Assembly: GCA_947624465.1 (NCBI GenBank)
Contig: CANQKJ010000132.1
Location: 1-6,157 of the forward strand
Origin: an uncultured Oscillospiraceae bacterium
Lineage (GTDB): Bacteria > Bacillota > Clostridia > Oscillospirales > Oscillospiraceae
Length of the DNA stretch: 6,157 bases
Direction of reading: 5' to 3'
Position numbers and translations under genes: made by a program. How positions within the stretch are numbered: position 1 is the first letter of the stretch; each line of letters opens with the position of its first letter. Under the pieces are notes generated by a model. It searched no databases. It was not told the origin of the DNA and saw only the letters and a program-made list of their open reading frames with translations. Below, one piece after another: positions 1-5,651 of this stretch.

Positions 1-496
1 CCTTTCGGGCGGCCGCCTCCCGCTCCTGGCGGGCGGCCTCCTCCTTCTCCTTCTGGGCGGCGGCCCGGATGACCTCGATGTAGACGAACTTGTCGCAGGC
101 CACGATGAAGGGCTTGGGGGTCTTTTTCTCCCCCATGCCGTAGACCTTCATCCCCGCCTCCCGCAGCCGGGTGGCCAGGCGGGTGAAGTCCGAGTCGCTG
201 GACACCAGCACGAACCCGTCGCAGTTGCCGGAGTAGAGGATGTCCATGGCGTCGATGATCATGGCGGAGTCGGTGGCGTTCTTGCCGGTGGTATAGCTGT
301 ACTGCTGGAAGGGGGTGATGGCGTGCTCCAGCAGCAGGGGCTTCCAGGAGTTCATATTGGGGGAGGTCCAGTCCCCGTAGATGCGCTTGACGGTGGCGGC
401 GCCGTACACGGCCACCTCCGCCATGATCTCCCGCAGGGCGGAGCGGGGGGCGTTGTCCGCGTCGATGAGGACGGCCAGCCGGAGTTCCTGATCCAT
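1..496 (-). CDS. NYN/PIN-like (LabA/DUF88-type) domain protein, C-terminus beyond the window
   Basis: Reading the minus strand from the ATG at 496-494 gives 165 codons open to the window edge, so the gene is partial at its 3' end. Residues about 6-145 look like an NYN domain, a PIN-like fold found in metal-dependent RNases. Acidic residues sit where the family expects them: LIDADNAP (D12, D14), NATDSAMIIDAMD (D76, D82) and VSSDSDF (D101, D103), followed by the typical FTRLATRLREAGMKVYG stretch. From about residue 146 the chain turns into a charged Ala/Glu/Lys/Arg helix (QKEKEEAARQERE), probably a linker or coiled coil. Many relatives carry an OST-HTH/LOTUS domain after such a linker; whether this one does cannot be seen. 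The start is supported by AAGGAG seven bases upstream. The target RNA is unknown. The gene is divergent from the sigma-factor unit and has its own promoter. Confidence 0.85.
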   Translation of the reverse strand, partial: MDQELRLAVLIDADNAPRSALREIMAEVAVYGAATVKRIYGDWTSPNMNSWKPLLLEHAITPFQQYSYTTGKNATDSAMIIDAMDILYSGNCDGFVLVSSDSDFTRLATRLREAGMKVYGMGEKKTPKPFIVACDKFVYIEVIRAAAQKEKEEAARQEREAAARK

Positions 497-532
497 ACGC
501 GCTCTCCTTTCGGTTGCGTGATCTTTGCAAAC

Positions 533-561
533 AGTATATCATAGAGGGACAGGATTTTCCA
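533..561 (-). promoter_or_regulatory. Probable sigma-A promoter of the NYN gene
   Basis: On the minus strand there is a -35-like TGGAAA (561-556), a 17-bp spacer and a -10 TATACT (538-533) preceded by TG plus one base, i.e. an extended -10. Transcription would start near 526, giving a leader of about 30 nt before the ATG at 496. The -35 is only a 4/6 match, so the call rests mainly on the extended -10 and the spacing. A second hexamer TATGAT (543-538) overlaps it but lacks a good -35. Confidence 0.5.
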
Positions 562-631
562 CAAGAAATTTTTCAGCTTTGCAGCAATCGGGCCTCGCCG
601 TGCGTTTTATCAGTGAAGGGGGGGCAAGGGC

Positions 632-1099
632 ATGACCCCGTCCGACCGGTTGGAGGAATTGGTGACCAAATACGAGAACACGCTGTACCGGGCCGCCCTG
701 GCCATCCTGGGGACGGCGCCGGAGGCGGAGGACGCGGTGCAGGAGGCCTTTCTGCGCTTTTTGCAGACGCGCCCGAAATTCAAGGACGAGGACCACGAGA
801 AGGCGTGGCTGCTGCGGGTGACGGCCAACTGCTGCAAGGACGTCCTCCGGGACCGGCAGAGGCACCCCACCGTGGAGCTGCTGGATGTGTACCCCGCCCC
901 CAACGCCGAGACCGCCGATCTGGTGGAGGCCGTCCTGGAGCTGCCCCCGGACCAGCGGGCGGCGGTCCACCTCTTTTACTACGAGGGGTACTCCACCGGG
1001 GAGATCGGCAGGATATTGGGCCGGCGGCCGGGGACGGTGCGGTCCGACCTGAGCCGGGCGCGGGAGGCCCTGCGGCGGAAGCTGAAAGGAGAATTCTGA
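632..1099 (+). CDS. ECF-type sigma-70 family RNA polymerase sigma factor
   Basis: A 155-aa protein with the two-domain build of extracytoplasmic-function sigma factors. Region 2 spans about residues 12-75: the YRAALAILGTAPEAEDAVQEAFLRF stretch has the family's DAVQEAF helix, and the later AWLLRVTANCCKD matches the region-2.3/2.4 helix that melts and reads the -10. After a short linker, region 4 (about 100-152) has PPDQRAAVHLFYYEGYSTGEIGRILG and then TVRSDLSRAREALRRKL, a helix-turn-helix for the -35. Length is normal to slightly short for the group. The start at 632 follows a G-rich stretch (GAAGGGGGGG) rather than a clean AGGAGG. Its stop codon abuts the ATG of the next gene, a membrane protein that is probably its regulator. 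I see no convincing autoregulated ECF promoter upstream. The regulon cannot be inferred. Confidence 0.92.
   Translation: MTPSDRLEELVTKYENTLYRAALAILGTAPEAEDAVQEAFLRFLQTRPKFKDEDHEKAWLLRVTANCCKDVLRDRQRHPTVELLDVYPAPNAETADLVEAVLELPPDQRAAVHLFYYEGYSTGEIGRILGRRPGTVRSDLSRAREALRRKLKGEF
1085..1091 (+). promoter_or_regulatory. Ribosome binding site inside the sigma gene for the next gene
   Basis: AAAGGAG lies within the last codons of the sigma-factor gene, eight bases before the ATG at 1100. That ATG directly follows the sigma stop codon TGA (1097-1099). This arrangement fixes the start of the downstream gene and implies translational coupling and balanced production of the two proteins. Confidence 0.85.
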
Positions 1100-2230
1100 A
1101 TGAGACGGTATAAACGCTACATGGACGGCGTGGAGGTATCCGACACCCTCCATGAGAAGCTGAAAAACTTAAAAGCGCCGGAGAAGCGGCCCAATCCCTG
1201 GCTGAAATGGGGCGGGCTGGCGGCGGCGGTGGCGCTGGTCATCGGCGTGGGGGCCTGGGCGGCGGGCCTGCCCACCGCGGACCAGCCCGCCGTGGGCCCG
1301 CTGGGGCCAGGGGAGGCCGCTCCCGGCATCCCCTGGCCCATCCCCGACCCCGGCGGCGTTTTGACCACCGGCGTCCCCGAGCCCGCGGAGCCCGCGCCCG
1401 ACCCAAACGACCCGGAGCACGTGGGCAAAAACCCCGGCGTGGACCCGGGTTACTGGCTGGCGGAGGAGGAGACCCAGGCTTACTACTTCCTGCCCGCCCT
1501 GAACTGGCTGGACGCCTCCGGGCTGGACCGGCAGGACTACGCGCTGGCCCCGTCCGGCGCCCTCTACCGGGACGCGGTGGCGGACGACGTGACCGCCCTG
1601 TGCGGCGGGGAGGAGGCTATGAAGGATCACCTGCTGTGGGACGGCCTGGACTGGGGTGGCGTGCTCTGGTTTTTGGAGGATGGGACACCCCAGGCGGCGT
1701 CTGTGTACGCCGACGGGGACGGTTTGTTCCTGTCCCTGGAGATCATGAAGGGCGGCGAAGTACCCTCCTGCATCGTCTTTCCAGACGAGGACTATCAGTA
1801 CACGGAGTGGCAGGGGGTGGAGATCACCGCCCTGAAGAACACGGGCTATTGCGTCCTGGACGACGGCACTGAGCTGCGGGAGGGCCGGGAGGTGTCCTTT
1901 GTGGCGGACGGCGTGGGGTATAAGCTGGGTCTCTATACTGACGACGCGGAGCGGGCCGGCGAGCTGTGCGCCCGGTTCGTGCGATACGCCATCGACGGCG
2001 GGTTCGATCTGGACGTTCTCCCCGCGGACGGCGCGGTGAACAACACCGGCTACTCCGTGGGCGAGCCCCGCTGGAACGACGGCGGCGAGGCCCCGGCCTG
2101 TGACCCCGGCCAGCCCCTGACGGTCCCCTCTGAGCTTCCCGATAAGGGCACGCCTCCGCCGGAGATGCCCACCGCCGACATCATCCACCCCGGCGAGGAG
2201 GGGTACGTGGAGCCTTTCCCGGAGCCGTGA
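1100..2230 (+). CDS. Single-pass membrane protein, probable anti-sigma factor/sensor partner of the ECF sigma factor
   Basis: A 376-aa protein encoded immediately after the sigma gene with no gap. Visible layout: a basic, presumably cytoplasmic N-terminus of about 35 residues (MRRYKRYMDGVEVSDTLHEKL), one transmembrane helix at about 38-57 (GGLAAAVALVIGVGAWAAGL), a Pro/Gly-rich linker (about 58-118), a folded outer domain (about 119-335) and a second Pro-rich tail to the C-terminus. There is no cleavable signal peptide, so it should sit N-in/C-out. The short inner segment is where a sigma-binding region would be, as in other sigma/anti-sigma pairs, but I see no recognisable zinc-finger (HxxxCxxC) anti-sigma motif. 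The outer domain has five cysteines (168, 224, 251, 290, 334) and many aromatic and acidic residues; I do not recognise its family. The role is inferred from position and topology; a sigma-controlled lipid- or wall-sensing protein is an alternative. Confidence 0.7.
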   Translation: MRRYKRYMDGVEVSDTLHEKLKNLKAPEKRPNPWLKWGGLAAAVALVIGVGAWAAGLPTADQPAVGPLGPGEAAPGIPWPIPDPGGVLTTGVPEPAEPAPDPNDPEHVGKNPGVDPGYWLAEEETQAYYFLPALNWLDASGLDRQDYALAPSGALYRDAVADDVTALCGGEEAMKDHLLWDGLDWGGVLWFLEDGTPQAASVYADGDGLFLSLEIMKGGEVPSCIVFPDEDYQYTEWQGVEITALKNTGYCVLDDGTELREGREVSFVADGVGYKLGLYTDDAERAGELCARFVRYAIDGGFDLDVLPADGAVNNTGYSVGEPRWNDGGEAPACDPGQPLTVPSELPDKGTPPPEMPTADIIHPGEEGYVEPFPEP

Positions 2231-2243
2231 CGATTTGAACGCC

Positions 2244-2276
2244 AAAGGGGCCGCCGGGGGACCGGCGGCCCCTTTT
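2244..2276 (+). terminator. Rho-independent terminator after the sigma/membrane-protein unit
   Basis: A perfect 14-bp stem: AAAGGGGCCGCCGG (2244-2257) pairs with CCGGCGGCCCCTTT (2262-2275) around a GGGA loop, with T residues at the 3' end (2273-2276). It starts 13 bases after the stop codon at 2230. The T run is short, but the stem is very GC-rich. The A run on the 5' side means it might also work for minus-strand transcription. Confidence 0.85.
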
Positions 2277-2331
2277 ATGGGACTTGTCATCTCCGCCCCG
2301 GCGTGCTATAATATCCCCAAATATGGGACTT
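2276..2331 (+). repeat. Paired 10-bp direct repeats flanking the WYL gene promoter (candidate operator)
   Basis: TATGGGACTT occurs at 2276-2285, overlapping the start of the -35, and again at 2322-2331, just after the predicted transcription start. The two copies are 46 bp apart. With one mismatch the match extends to 12 bases. The second copy also forms a weak inverted pair with TCCC at 2314-2317. The positions, one at the -35 and one at +3 to +12, are typical of repressor sites. That they bind anything is inference. Confidence 0.4.
2284..2312 (+). promoter_or_regulatory. Sigma-A promoter of the WYL regulator gene
   Basis: TTGTCA (2284-2289), a 17-bp spacer and a perfect TATAAT (2307-2312). 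Transcription should start near 2319, giving a leader of about 50 nt. The -35 begins only about eight bases after the preceding terminator. Two copies of a 10-bp repeat bracket this promoter (2276-2285 and 2322-2331), which suggests that it is regulated, possibly by the gene's own product. Confidence 0.8.
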
Positions 2332-2370
2332 CTGTTTTGGTAGCATGGTCCCGGAAGGAGGGGATACGCC

Positions 2371-3354
2371 ATGGCGAAGAACGCCAATTACAAGCGCAAA
2401 CTGCCCATACTGGCCAAGCTGCTGCTGGAGCGCAGCGACGAGGACCACCCCGTCTCCCGGCAGGAGATGCAGGAGGAGCTGGAGCGCCACGGCCTGTCCG
2501 CCGAGCGCAAGAGCATCTACGACGACATGGAGCAGCTCCGCCAGCTGGGGCTGGACGTCCAGTCCCGCCGGGGCAAGGGGGGCGGCTGGTTCATCGGGGA
2601 GCGGGACTTCGAGCTGGCCGAGCTGAAGCTGCTGGTGGACGCAGTCCAGTCCAGCCGGTTCCTCACCACCCGCAAGAGCGACGCTCTCATCCGCAAGCTG
2701 GAGGGGCTGGCCTCGGTCCATCAGGCCCGGCAGCTCCAGCGGCAGGTGTATGTGGACCGGCGGGTCAAGACCATGAACGAGAGCATCTTCTACAACGTGG
2801 ACAAGCTCCACGCCGCCATCGCCGCGAACCGGGTGGTGACCTTCCGTTACTTCGAGTACGACCGGACCAAGGAGAAGGTCTACCGCCGGGACGGGGCCAG
2901 ATACCGGCTCACCCCCTACGGCCTCATCTGGGACAGCGAGAACTACTACCTGGCCGGCTGGGACGAGACCAGGAGCGAGCTGCGCCACTACCGGGTGGAC
3001 AAGATGAGCGACATCGCCGTCACCGGCATGGCCGGGCGGTCCAGAGAGGGCTGGGACCCGGAGGGCTACGCCTCCCGCCATTTCGGGATGTATGCCGGGA
3101 CTCCCTGCCGCCTGCGGCTCCGGTGCCAGAACCGGTACGCCGGCATCGTGCTGGACCGGTTCGGCCGGGAGGTCATGCTGGTACCCGACGGGGAGGACCA
3201 CTTCACCGTCACCCTGGACGTGGTGGTGAGTCCCATCCTGTGGGGCTGGCTGTTCGGCCTGGAGGACGGGGTGGAGGTGCTGTCCCCCGAGTGGGCGGCG
3301 GCGGACTTCAAAACCCGGCTGGAAAAGGCGCTGGCGCTCTATCAAAAGGACTAA
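2371..3354 (+). CDS. WYL-domain transcriptional regulator (HTH-WYL-WCX)
   Basis: A 327-aa protein with the standard three-part build of WYL regulators. Residues about 8-75 form a DeoR-like winged helix-turn-helix (LPILAKLLLERSDEDHPVSR, then SAERKSIYDDMEQLRQLGLDV and a GKGGGWF wing). The WYL domain covers about 140-215, including VVTFRYFEYD, the RYRLTPYGLIW strand pair and NYYLAGWD...LRHYRVDKM; in other WYL proteins the basic and aromatic residues here bind a ligand, often a nucleic acid or nucleotide. A WCX-like C-terminal domain follows (about 245-325). AAGGAGG nine bases upstream supports the ATG at 2371. The gene has its own promoter and seems to be transcribed alone, unless RNA polymerase reads through the following hairpin. 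The target genes and ligand are unknown; autoregulation or control of the next gene are the simplest guesses. Confidence 0.92.
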   Translation: MAKNANYKRKLPILAKLLLERSDEDHPVSRQEMQEELERHGLSAERKSIYDDMEQLRQLGLDVQSRRGKGGGWFIGERDFELAELKLLVDAVQSSRFLTTRKSDALIRKLEGLASVHQARQLQRQVYVDRRVKTMNESIFYNVDKLHAAIAANRVVTFRYFEYDRTKEKVYRRDGARYRLTPYGLIWDSENYYLAGWDETRSELRHYRVDKMSDIAVTGMAGRSREGWDPEGYASRHFGMYAGTPCRLRLRCQNRYAGIVLDRFGREVMLVPDGEDHFTVTLDVVVSPILWGWLFGLEDGVEVLSPEWAAADFKTRLEKALALYQKD

Positions 3355-3365
3355 CCGCCGGCAAA

Positions 3366-3405
3366 AAAGGGCACACTTCCTGTAAAATGAGGAGGTGTGC
3401 CCTTT
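3366..3405 (+). promoter_or_regulatory. Stem-loop that ends the WYL transcript and/or masks the next gene's ribosome binding site
   Basis: A 16-bp stem with one G-U pair: 3366-3381 (AAAGGGCACACTTCCT) pairs with 3390-3405 (AGGAGGTGTGCCCTTT) around an 8-nt loop (GTAAAATG). It lies 11 bases after the WYL stop codon, where a terminator is expected, but the following TTTGTTACG is a poor T tract. The 3' arm contains the whole AGGAGG and part of the TTG start of the next gene. The RNA could therefore act as a terminator, as a translation-blocking hairpin, or both. Confidence 0.7.
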
Positions 3406-4045
3406 GTTACGTCAGGGGAGAGAACTGTTTGAGCTGGGAGCCAGGCTGGCCCGCCTGGGGACGCTTGCGGTGGGTTCCGCCGGGGGAGAGGAGGCCAAAC
3501 TGCTGGCCAGGGCCGCCGGGTGCGGGGCGGCCCTGGCGGGGGGAGAGGTCCGCTTCCACGACGGGACCTGCGCCGCCTGCGGGGCGTGGCTGGCGGGGTT
3601 CTACGGCTTCGGGGCCGCACTGTTCCTCCGGCAGGAGGGGGAGGAGATCCGCCTGTATCTCCACGACGGGGCGGGGCGGGCCATCGACAGAGGCCCCCTT
3701 CCGGCGGCGGGGAGCGCCGGGGCCGTGGGGTCCTGGGATCTGCTGGCCGGGGCGGACTGCGCCTGGGCGGCTCACCGGGCGGGGGGCCGCCCGGCGCGGG
3801 GCGGCGTGGCCTTCGTCCGGGGGCCGGCGGCCCTCACCATGGCCCTGGAGCGCATGGGCTGGGCGGTGACCCGCCAGCCTCTCCCCGGCGGGGCGGTGTT
3901 CACGTCGGACGACGAGGGCTTCACCCTGACGGTGGAGCGGGGCGGGGCGGTATCCCATCCCGCCGGGGCGGACGCCCTGGAGGCCGCCGCCGGGTACGGG
4001 GAGGAGCCCAGGGCCATCCCCGCCTTCGGGCCGGGATGGCCGTGA
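3404..4045 (+). CDS. Unrecognised protein resembling a shortened, catalytically degenerate phosphohexomutase N-terminal half
   Basis: A 213-aa protein if it starts at the TTG at 3404, which is eight bases after AGGAGG (3390-3395). A GTG at 3395 would overlap that site and is less likely. Third positions are strongly G/C, supporting a real gene. I do not know a named family. The order of segments does resemble phosphoglucosamine mutase/phosphomannomutase domain I: LAVGSAGGEEAKLLARAAG (family: GxDxR...S...L), then a GGEVRFHDGT strand, then GFGAALFLRQEGEEIRLYLHDGAG where active enzymes have GG-TASHNP-NG-K. Later, FVRGPAALTMALERMGW and VFTSDDEGFTLTVERGGAV resemble domain II and its DGDADR metal loop. 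The catalytic serine and the DxDxD-type loop are missing, and domains III and IV are absent, so it is unlikely to be an active mutase. A CxxC (56-59) is present. It is predicted soluble, with no signal peptide. It sits between the WYL regulator and pyrE. Confidence 0.6.
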   Translation: MLRQGRELFELGARLARLGTLAVGSAGGEEAKLLARAAGCGAALAGGEVRFHDGTCAACGAWLAGFYGFGAALFLRQEGEEIRLYLHDGAGRAIDRGPLPAAGSAGAVGSWDLLAGADCAWAAHRAGGRPARGGVAFVRGPAALTMALERMGWAVTRQPLPGGAVFTSDDEGFTLTVERGGAVSHPAGADALEAAAGYGEEPRAIPAFGPGWP

Positions 4046-4051
4046 TCCCCC

Positions 4052-4081
4052 TTTACAACCCGCCCTCTCCGATGGTATAAT
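4052..4081 (+). promoter_or_regulatory. Sigma-A promoter of pyrE-radC
   Basis: TTTACA (4052-4057), an 18-bp spacer and a perfect TATAAT (4076-4081) with an upstream TG plus one base (extended -10, TGGTATAAT). The promoter begins seven bases after the previous gene's stop codon. Transcription should start near 4088, giving a leader of about 37 nt. That is too short for a PyrR-type attenuator, and none is visible. Confidence 0.8.
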
Positions 4082-4089
4082 CAGACGAA

Positions 4090-4116
4090 AAAGACGGCCT
4101 TTTGGCCGGGAAGGAG
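4090..4116 (+). promoter_or_regulatory. Short 5' leader hairpin and ribosome binding site of pyrE
   Basis: CGGCC (4095-4099) pairs with GGCCG (4104-4108) around TTTT, followed directly by AAGGAG (4111-4116), eight bases before the ATG at 4125. The stem lies at the predicted 5' end of the mRNA and leaves the ribosome site open, so it more likely stabilises the RNA than regulates translation. The uvrB leader has a similar arrangement. Confidence 0.45.
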
Positions 4117-4124
4117 AGAGGGAC

Positions 4125-4802
4125 ATGACCCCCTATCAGGAGAAATTCATCCACTTCATGGTGCGCTCCGGTGTGCTGACCTTTGGGGACTTCACCACCA
4201 AATCGGGCCGCAGGACCCCCTATTTCGTCAACACCGGCAACTACAGGACCGGCGCCCAGGCGGCCAGGCTGGGGGACTACTACGCCGTCTGCGTGCAGGA
4301 ACATATGCCCGACGGCATCGACGCCCTGTTCGGCCCCGCCTACAAGGGCATCCCTCTGGCGGTGACCGCCGCCGCCTCCCTGTTCCGCAATTACGGCCGG
4401 GACCTGCCCTACTGCTTCAACCGCAAGGAGGCCAAGGACCACGGCGAGGGAGGCTCTATGGTGGGATATCAGCCCCAGGCCGGGGACCGCGTCGCCATCA
4501 TCGAGGATGTGGTCACCGCCGGCACCGCCGTCCGGGAGACCATCGAGCTGTTCAGGCACGTGGCCGATGTGGAGCTGACGGCCCTGTTCGTGTCGGTGGA
4601 CCGCATGGAGCGGGGCACCCGGGACTGCACCACCCTGGACGAGCTGCGGGAGGACTACGGCATCCAGGTGTTCCCCATCGTCACCATCCGGGAGATCATC
4701 GAGGCCCTGCACAACCGGCCGGTGGACGGGACGGTGTACATCGACGACGAAATGCGGGGCCGGATGGAGGGCTATCTGGCCCAGTACGGACCCAGAGGTT
4801 GA
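4125..4802 (+). CDS. pyrE: Orotate phosphoribosyltransferase
   Basis: A 225-aa cytoplasmic enzyme that joins orotate to PRPP to make orotidine 5'-phosphate, the fifth step of de novo pyrimidine synthesis. The PRPP-binding motif is VAIIEDVVTAGTA (about 123-135), with the paired acidic residues E127 and D128. The flexible catalytic loop is FNRKEAKDHGEGG (about 98-110), the same as in well-studied PyrE proteins. The orotate/phosphate region includes TTKSGRRTPYFVNTG (24-38) and GPAYKGIPLA (70-79). Length fits the family (about 210-225 aa). The ATG is supported by AAGGAG eight bases upstream. It is the first gene of a probable pyrE-radC operon. No other pyr gene lies in the window, so it is separated here from the rest of the pathway. 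Confidence 0.97.
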   Translation: MTPYQEKFIHFMVRSGVLTFGDFTTKSGRRTPYFVNTGNYRTGAQAARLGDYYAVCVQEHMPDGIDALFGPAYKGIPLAVTAAASLFRNYGRDLPYCFNRKEAKDHGEGGSMVGYQPQAGDRVAIIEDVVTAGTAVRETIELFRHVADVELTALFVSVDRMERGTRDCTTLDELREDYGIQVFPIVTIREIIEALHNRPVDGTVYIDDEMRGRMEGYLAQYGPRG

Positions 4803-4805
4803 GCC

Positions 4806-5519
4806 GTGGCCGGCAAGTTTGAGGCGAAGGGGCCGGAGAATCCCCATCAGGATCACCGGAAGCGGGTGAAAAAGGAGTTCCGGGACCGGGGGTACAGCCT
4901 GGCCGGGATGCCGGATCACCGGGCGCTGGAGCTGCTGCTGTTCTACGCCATCCCCCGGCGGGACGTGAACACCCTGGCCCACGACCTGGAGCGGCACTTC
5001 GGGGGCATCGTGGGGGTGTTCCACGCCACCCCGGAGCAGCTCATGGAGGTGGAGGGCGTCGGTCCGGACACCGCCGCCCTGATCCGGCTGGTGATGGAGC
5101 TGTCCGGCCGGTATCTGGAGCGGATGTACTCCTTCGAGGGCCGGGTGGTCACCATGGGCCAGATGGAGCAGCTCCTGCGGCCCCTGTTCTTCGGCGCCAG
5201 GGACGAGATGGCCTATCTGATCTGTCTGGACGGCAAGAACAAGGTCATCGCCCAGAAGAAGCTGGGGGAGGGGGTGGCCGACGCGGTGCAGATCACCGCA
5301 CGGAAGGCGCTGGAGGCCGCCCTTGCCTGCAACGCCACCCGGGTGGTGCTGGCCCACAACCACGTGTCCGGGGTGGCTCTGCCCTCCGAGGCGGACATCG
5401 CCACCACCCGCCGGCTGAAGGCGGTGCTGGCGGAGGCGGGGATACTGCTGCTGGACCACATCGTCTTTGCCAACGACGAAGCCACCTCCTTGGCGGAGAG
5501 CGGGCTGCTGGATGGCTGA
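4806..5519 (+). CDS. radC: RadC family JAMM/MPN-domain protein
   Basis: A 237-aa RadC/DUF2466 protein starting at GTG 4806, three bases after the pyrE stop and about seven bases after a modest AGAGG site inside pyrE, so translation is probably coupled. The N-terminal part (about 14-95) has the LELLLFYAIPRRDVNTLAHDL helix pair and a helix-hairpin-helix-like VEGVGPDTAALI (82-93) of the DNA-binding type. The C-terminal JAMM/MPN metalloprotease-like domain (about 112-235) has the metal ligands in HNHVSGVALPSEAD (H184, H186, D197). The usual motif is HNHPSG, so the Pro is replaced by Val here; the ligands are kept. The original DNA-repair role of RadC is disputed and the biochemical function is uncertain; relatives also occur in mobile elements, but the housekeeping context and normal length argue for the chromosomal form. 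Confidence 0.93.
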   Translation: MAGKFEAKGPENPHQDHRKRVKKEFRDRGYSLAGMPDHRALELLLFYAIPRRDVNTLAHDLERHFGGIVGVFHATPEQLMEVEGVGPDTAALIRLVMELSGRYLERMYSFEGRVVTMGQMEQLLRPLFFGARDEMAYLICLDGKNKVIAQKKLGEGVADAVQITARKALEAALACNATRVVLAHNHVSGVALPSEADIATTRRLKAVLAEAGILLLDHIVFANDEATSLAESGLLDG

Positions 5520-5522
5520 CCG

Positions 5523-5551
5523 GAGAGCGCCGGAGACGGCGCTCTCTTTTT
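5523..5551 (+). terminator. Rho-independent terminator of pyrE-radC
   Basis: GAGAGCGCCG (5523-5532) pairs perfectly with CGGCGCTCTC (5537-5546) around a GAGA (GNRA-type) loop, followed by five T residues (5547-5551). It begins three bases after the radC stop codon. Confidence 0.93.
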
Positions 5552-5593
5552 GCCCGCAAAAGAAACATTTTCCGGCAAAAACACCTTGCGGGC
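5552..5593. repeat. 8-bp inverted repeat in the radC-uvrB spacer
   Basis: GCCCGCAA (5552-5559) and TTGCGGGC (5586-5593) are perfect inverted copies separated by 26 A-rich bases (including AAAAGAAACATTTT and GGCAAAAACACC). It starts immediately at the end of the terminator T tract. It could be a second weak stem-loop or a protein site; I see no coding sequence in this 195-bp spacer. Confidence 0.3.
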
Positions 5594-5651
5594 GGGGCCG
5601 GGATATGATACGATACCACAATGGGTTTTCCCCGGGAGGGCCAGGTCCCTC

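Noticed and set aside
579..610. A possible promoter for the sigma-factor unit (TTGCAG with TTTTAT, or an ECF-like GCAAT with CGTTTT)
   Set aside because: The spacings (20 bp for the first, about 13 bp for the second) do not fit sigma-A or ECF promoters, so the true promoter is undecided.
1169..2290. A 373-codon open frame on the minus strand opposite the membrane-protein gene
   Set aside because: No ribosome site or family likeness; the plus-strand frame has the start, the Shine-Dalgarno, the membrane helix and the abutting sigma gene.
3395..3397. GTG at 3395 as the start of the pseudo-mutase gene
   Set aside because: It overlaps the AGGAGG itself; the in-frame TTG at 3404 has ideal 8-base spacing from that site.
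2235..3869. A 544-codon open frame on the plus strand overlapping the WYL gene
   Set aside because: It is out of frame with the WYL and following genes, runs through the promoter and hairpins, and its product is Arg/Gly/Pro-rich, as expected of a shadow frame.
4082..4124. A PyrR-type attenuator or riboswitch before pyrE
   Set aside because: The predicted leader is only about 37 nt with a 5-bp stem and no terminator/antiterminator pair.
3407..4126. A 239-codon minus-strand open frame opposite the 3404-4045 gene
   Set aside because: The plus frame has far stronger third-position G/C bias and an AGGAGG site; the minus frame would start inside the pyrE start region.
5586..5609. A second uvrB promoter (TTGCGG with TATGAT)
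   Set aside because: The spacer is only 12 bp, and a much better promoter lies at 5652-5680.
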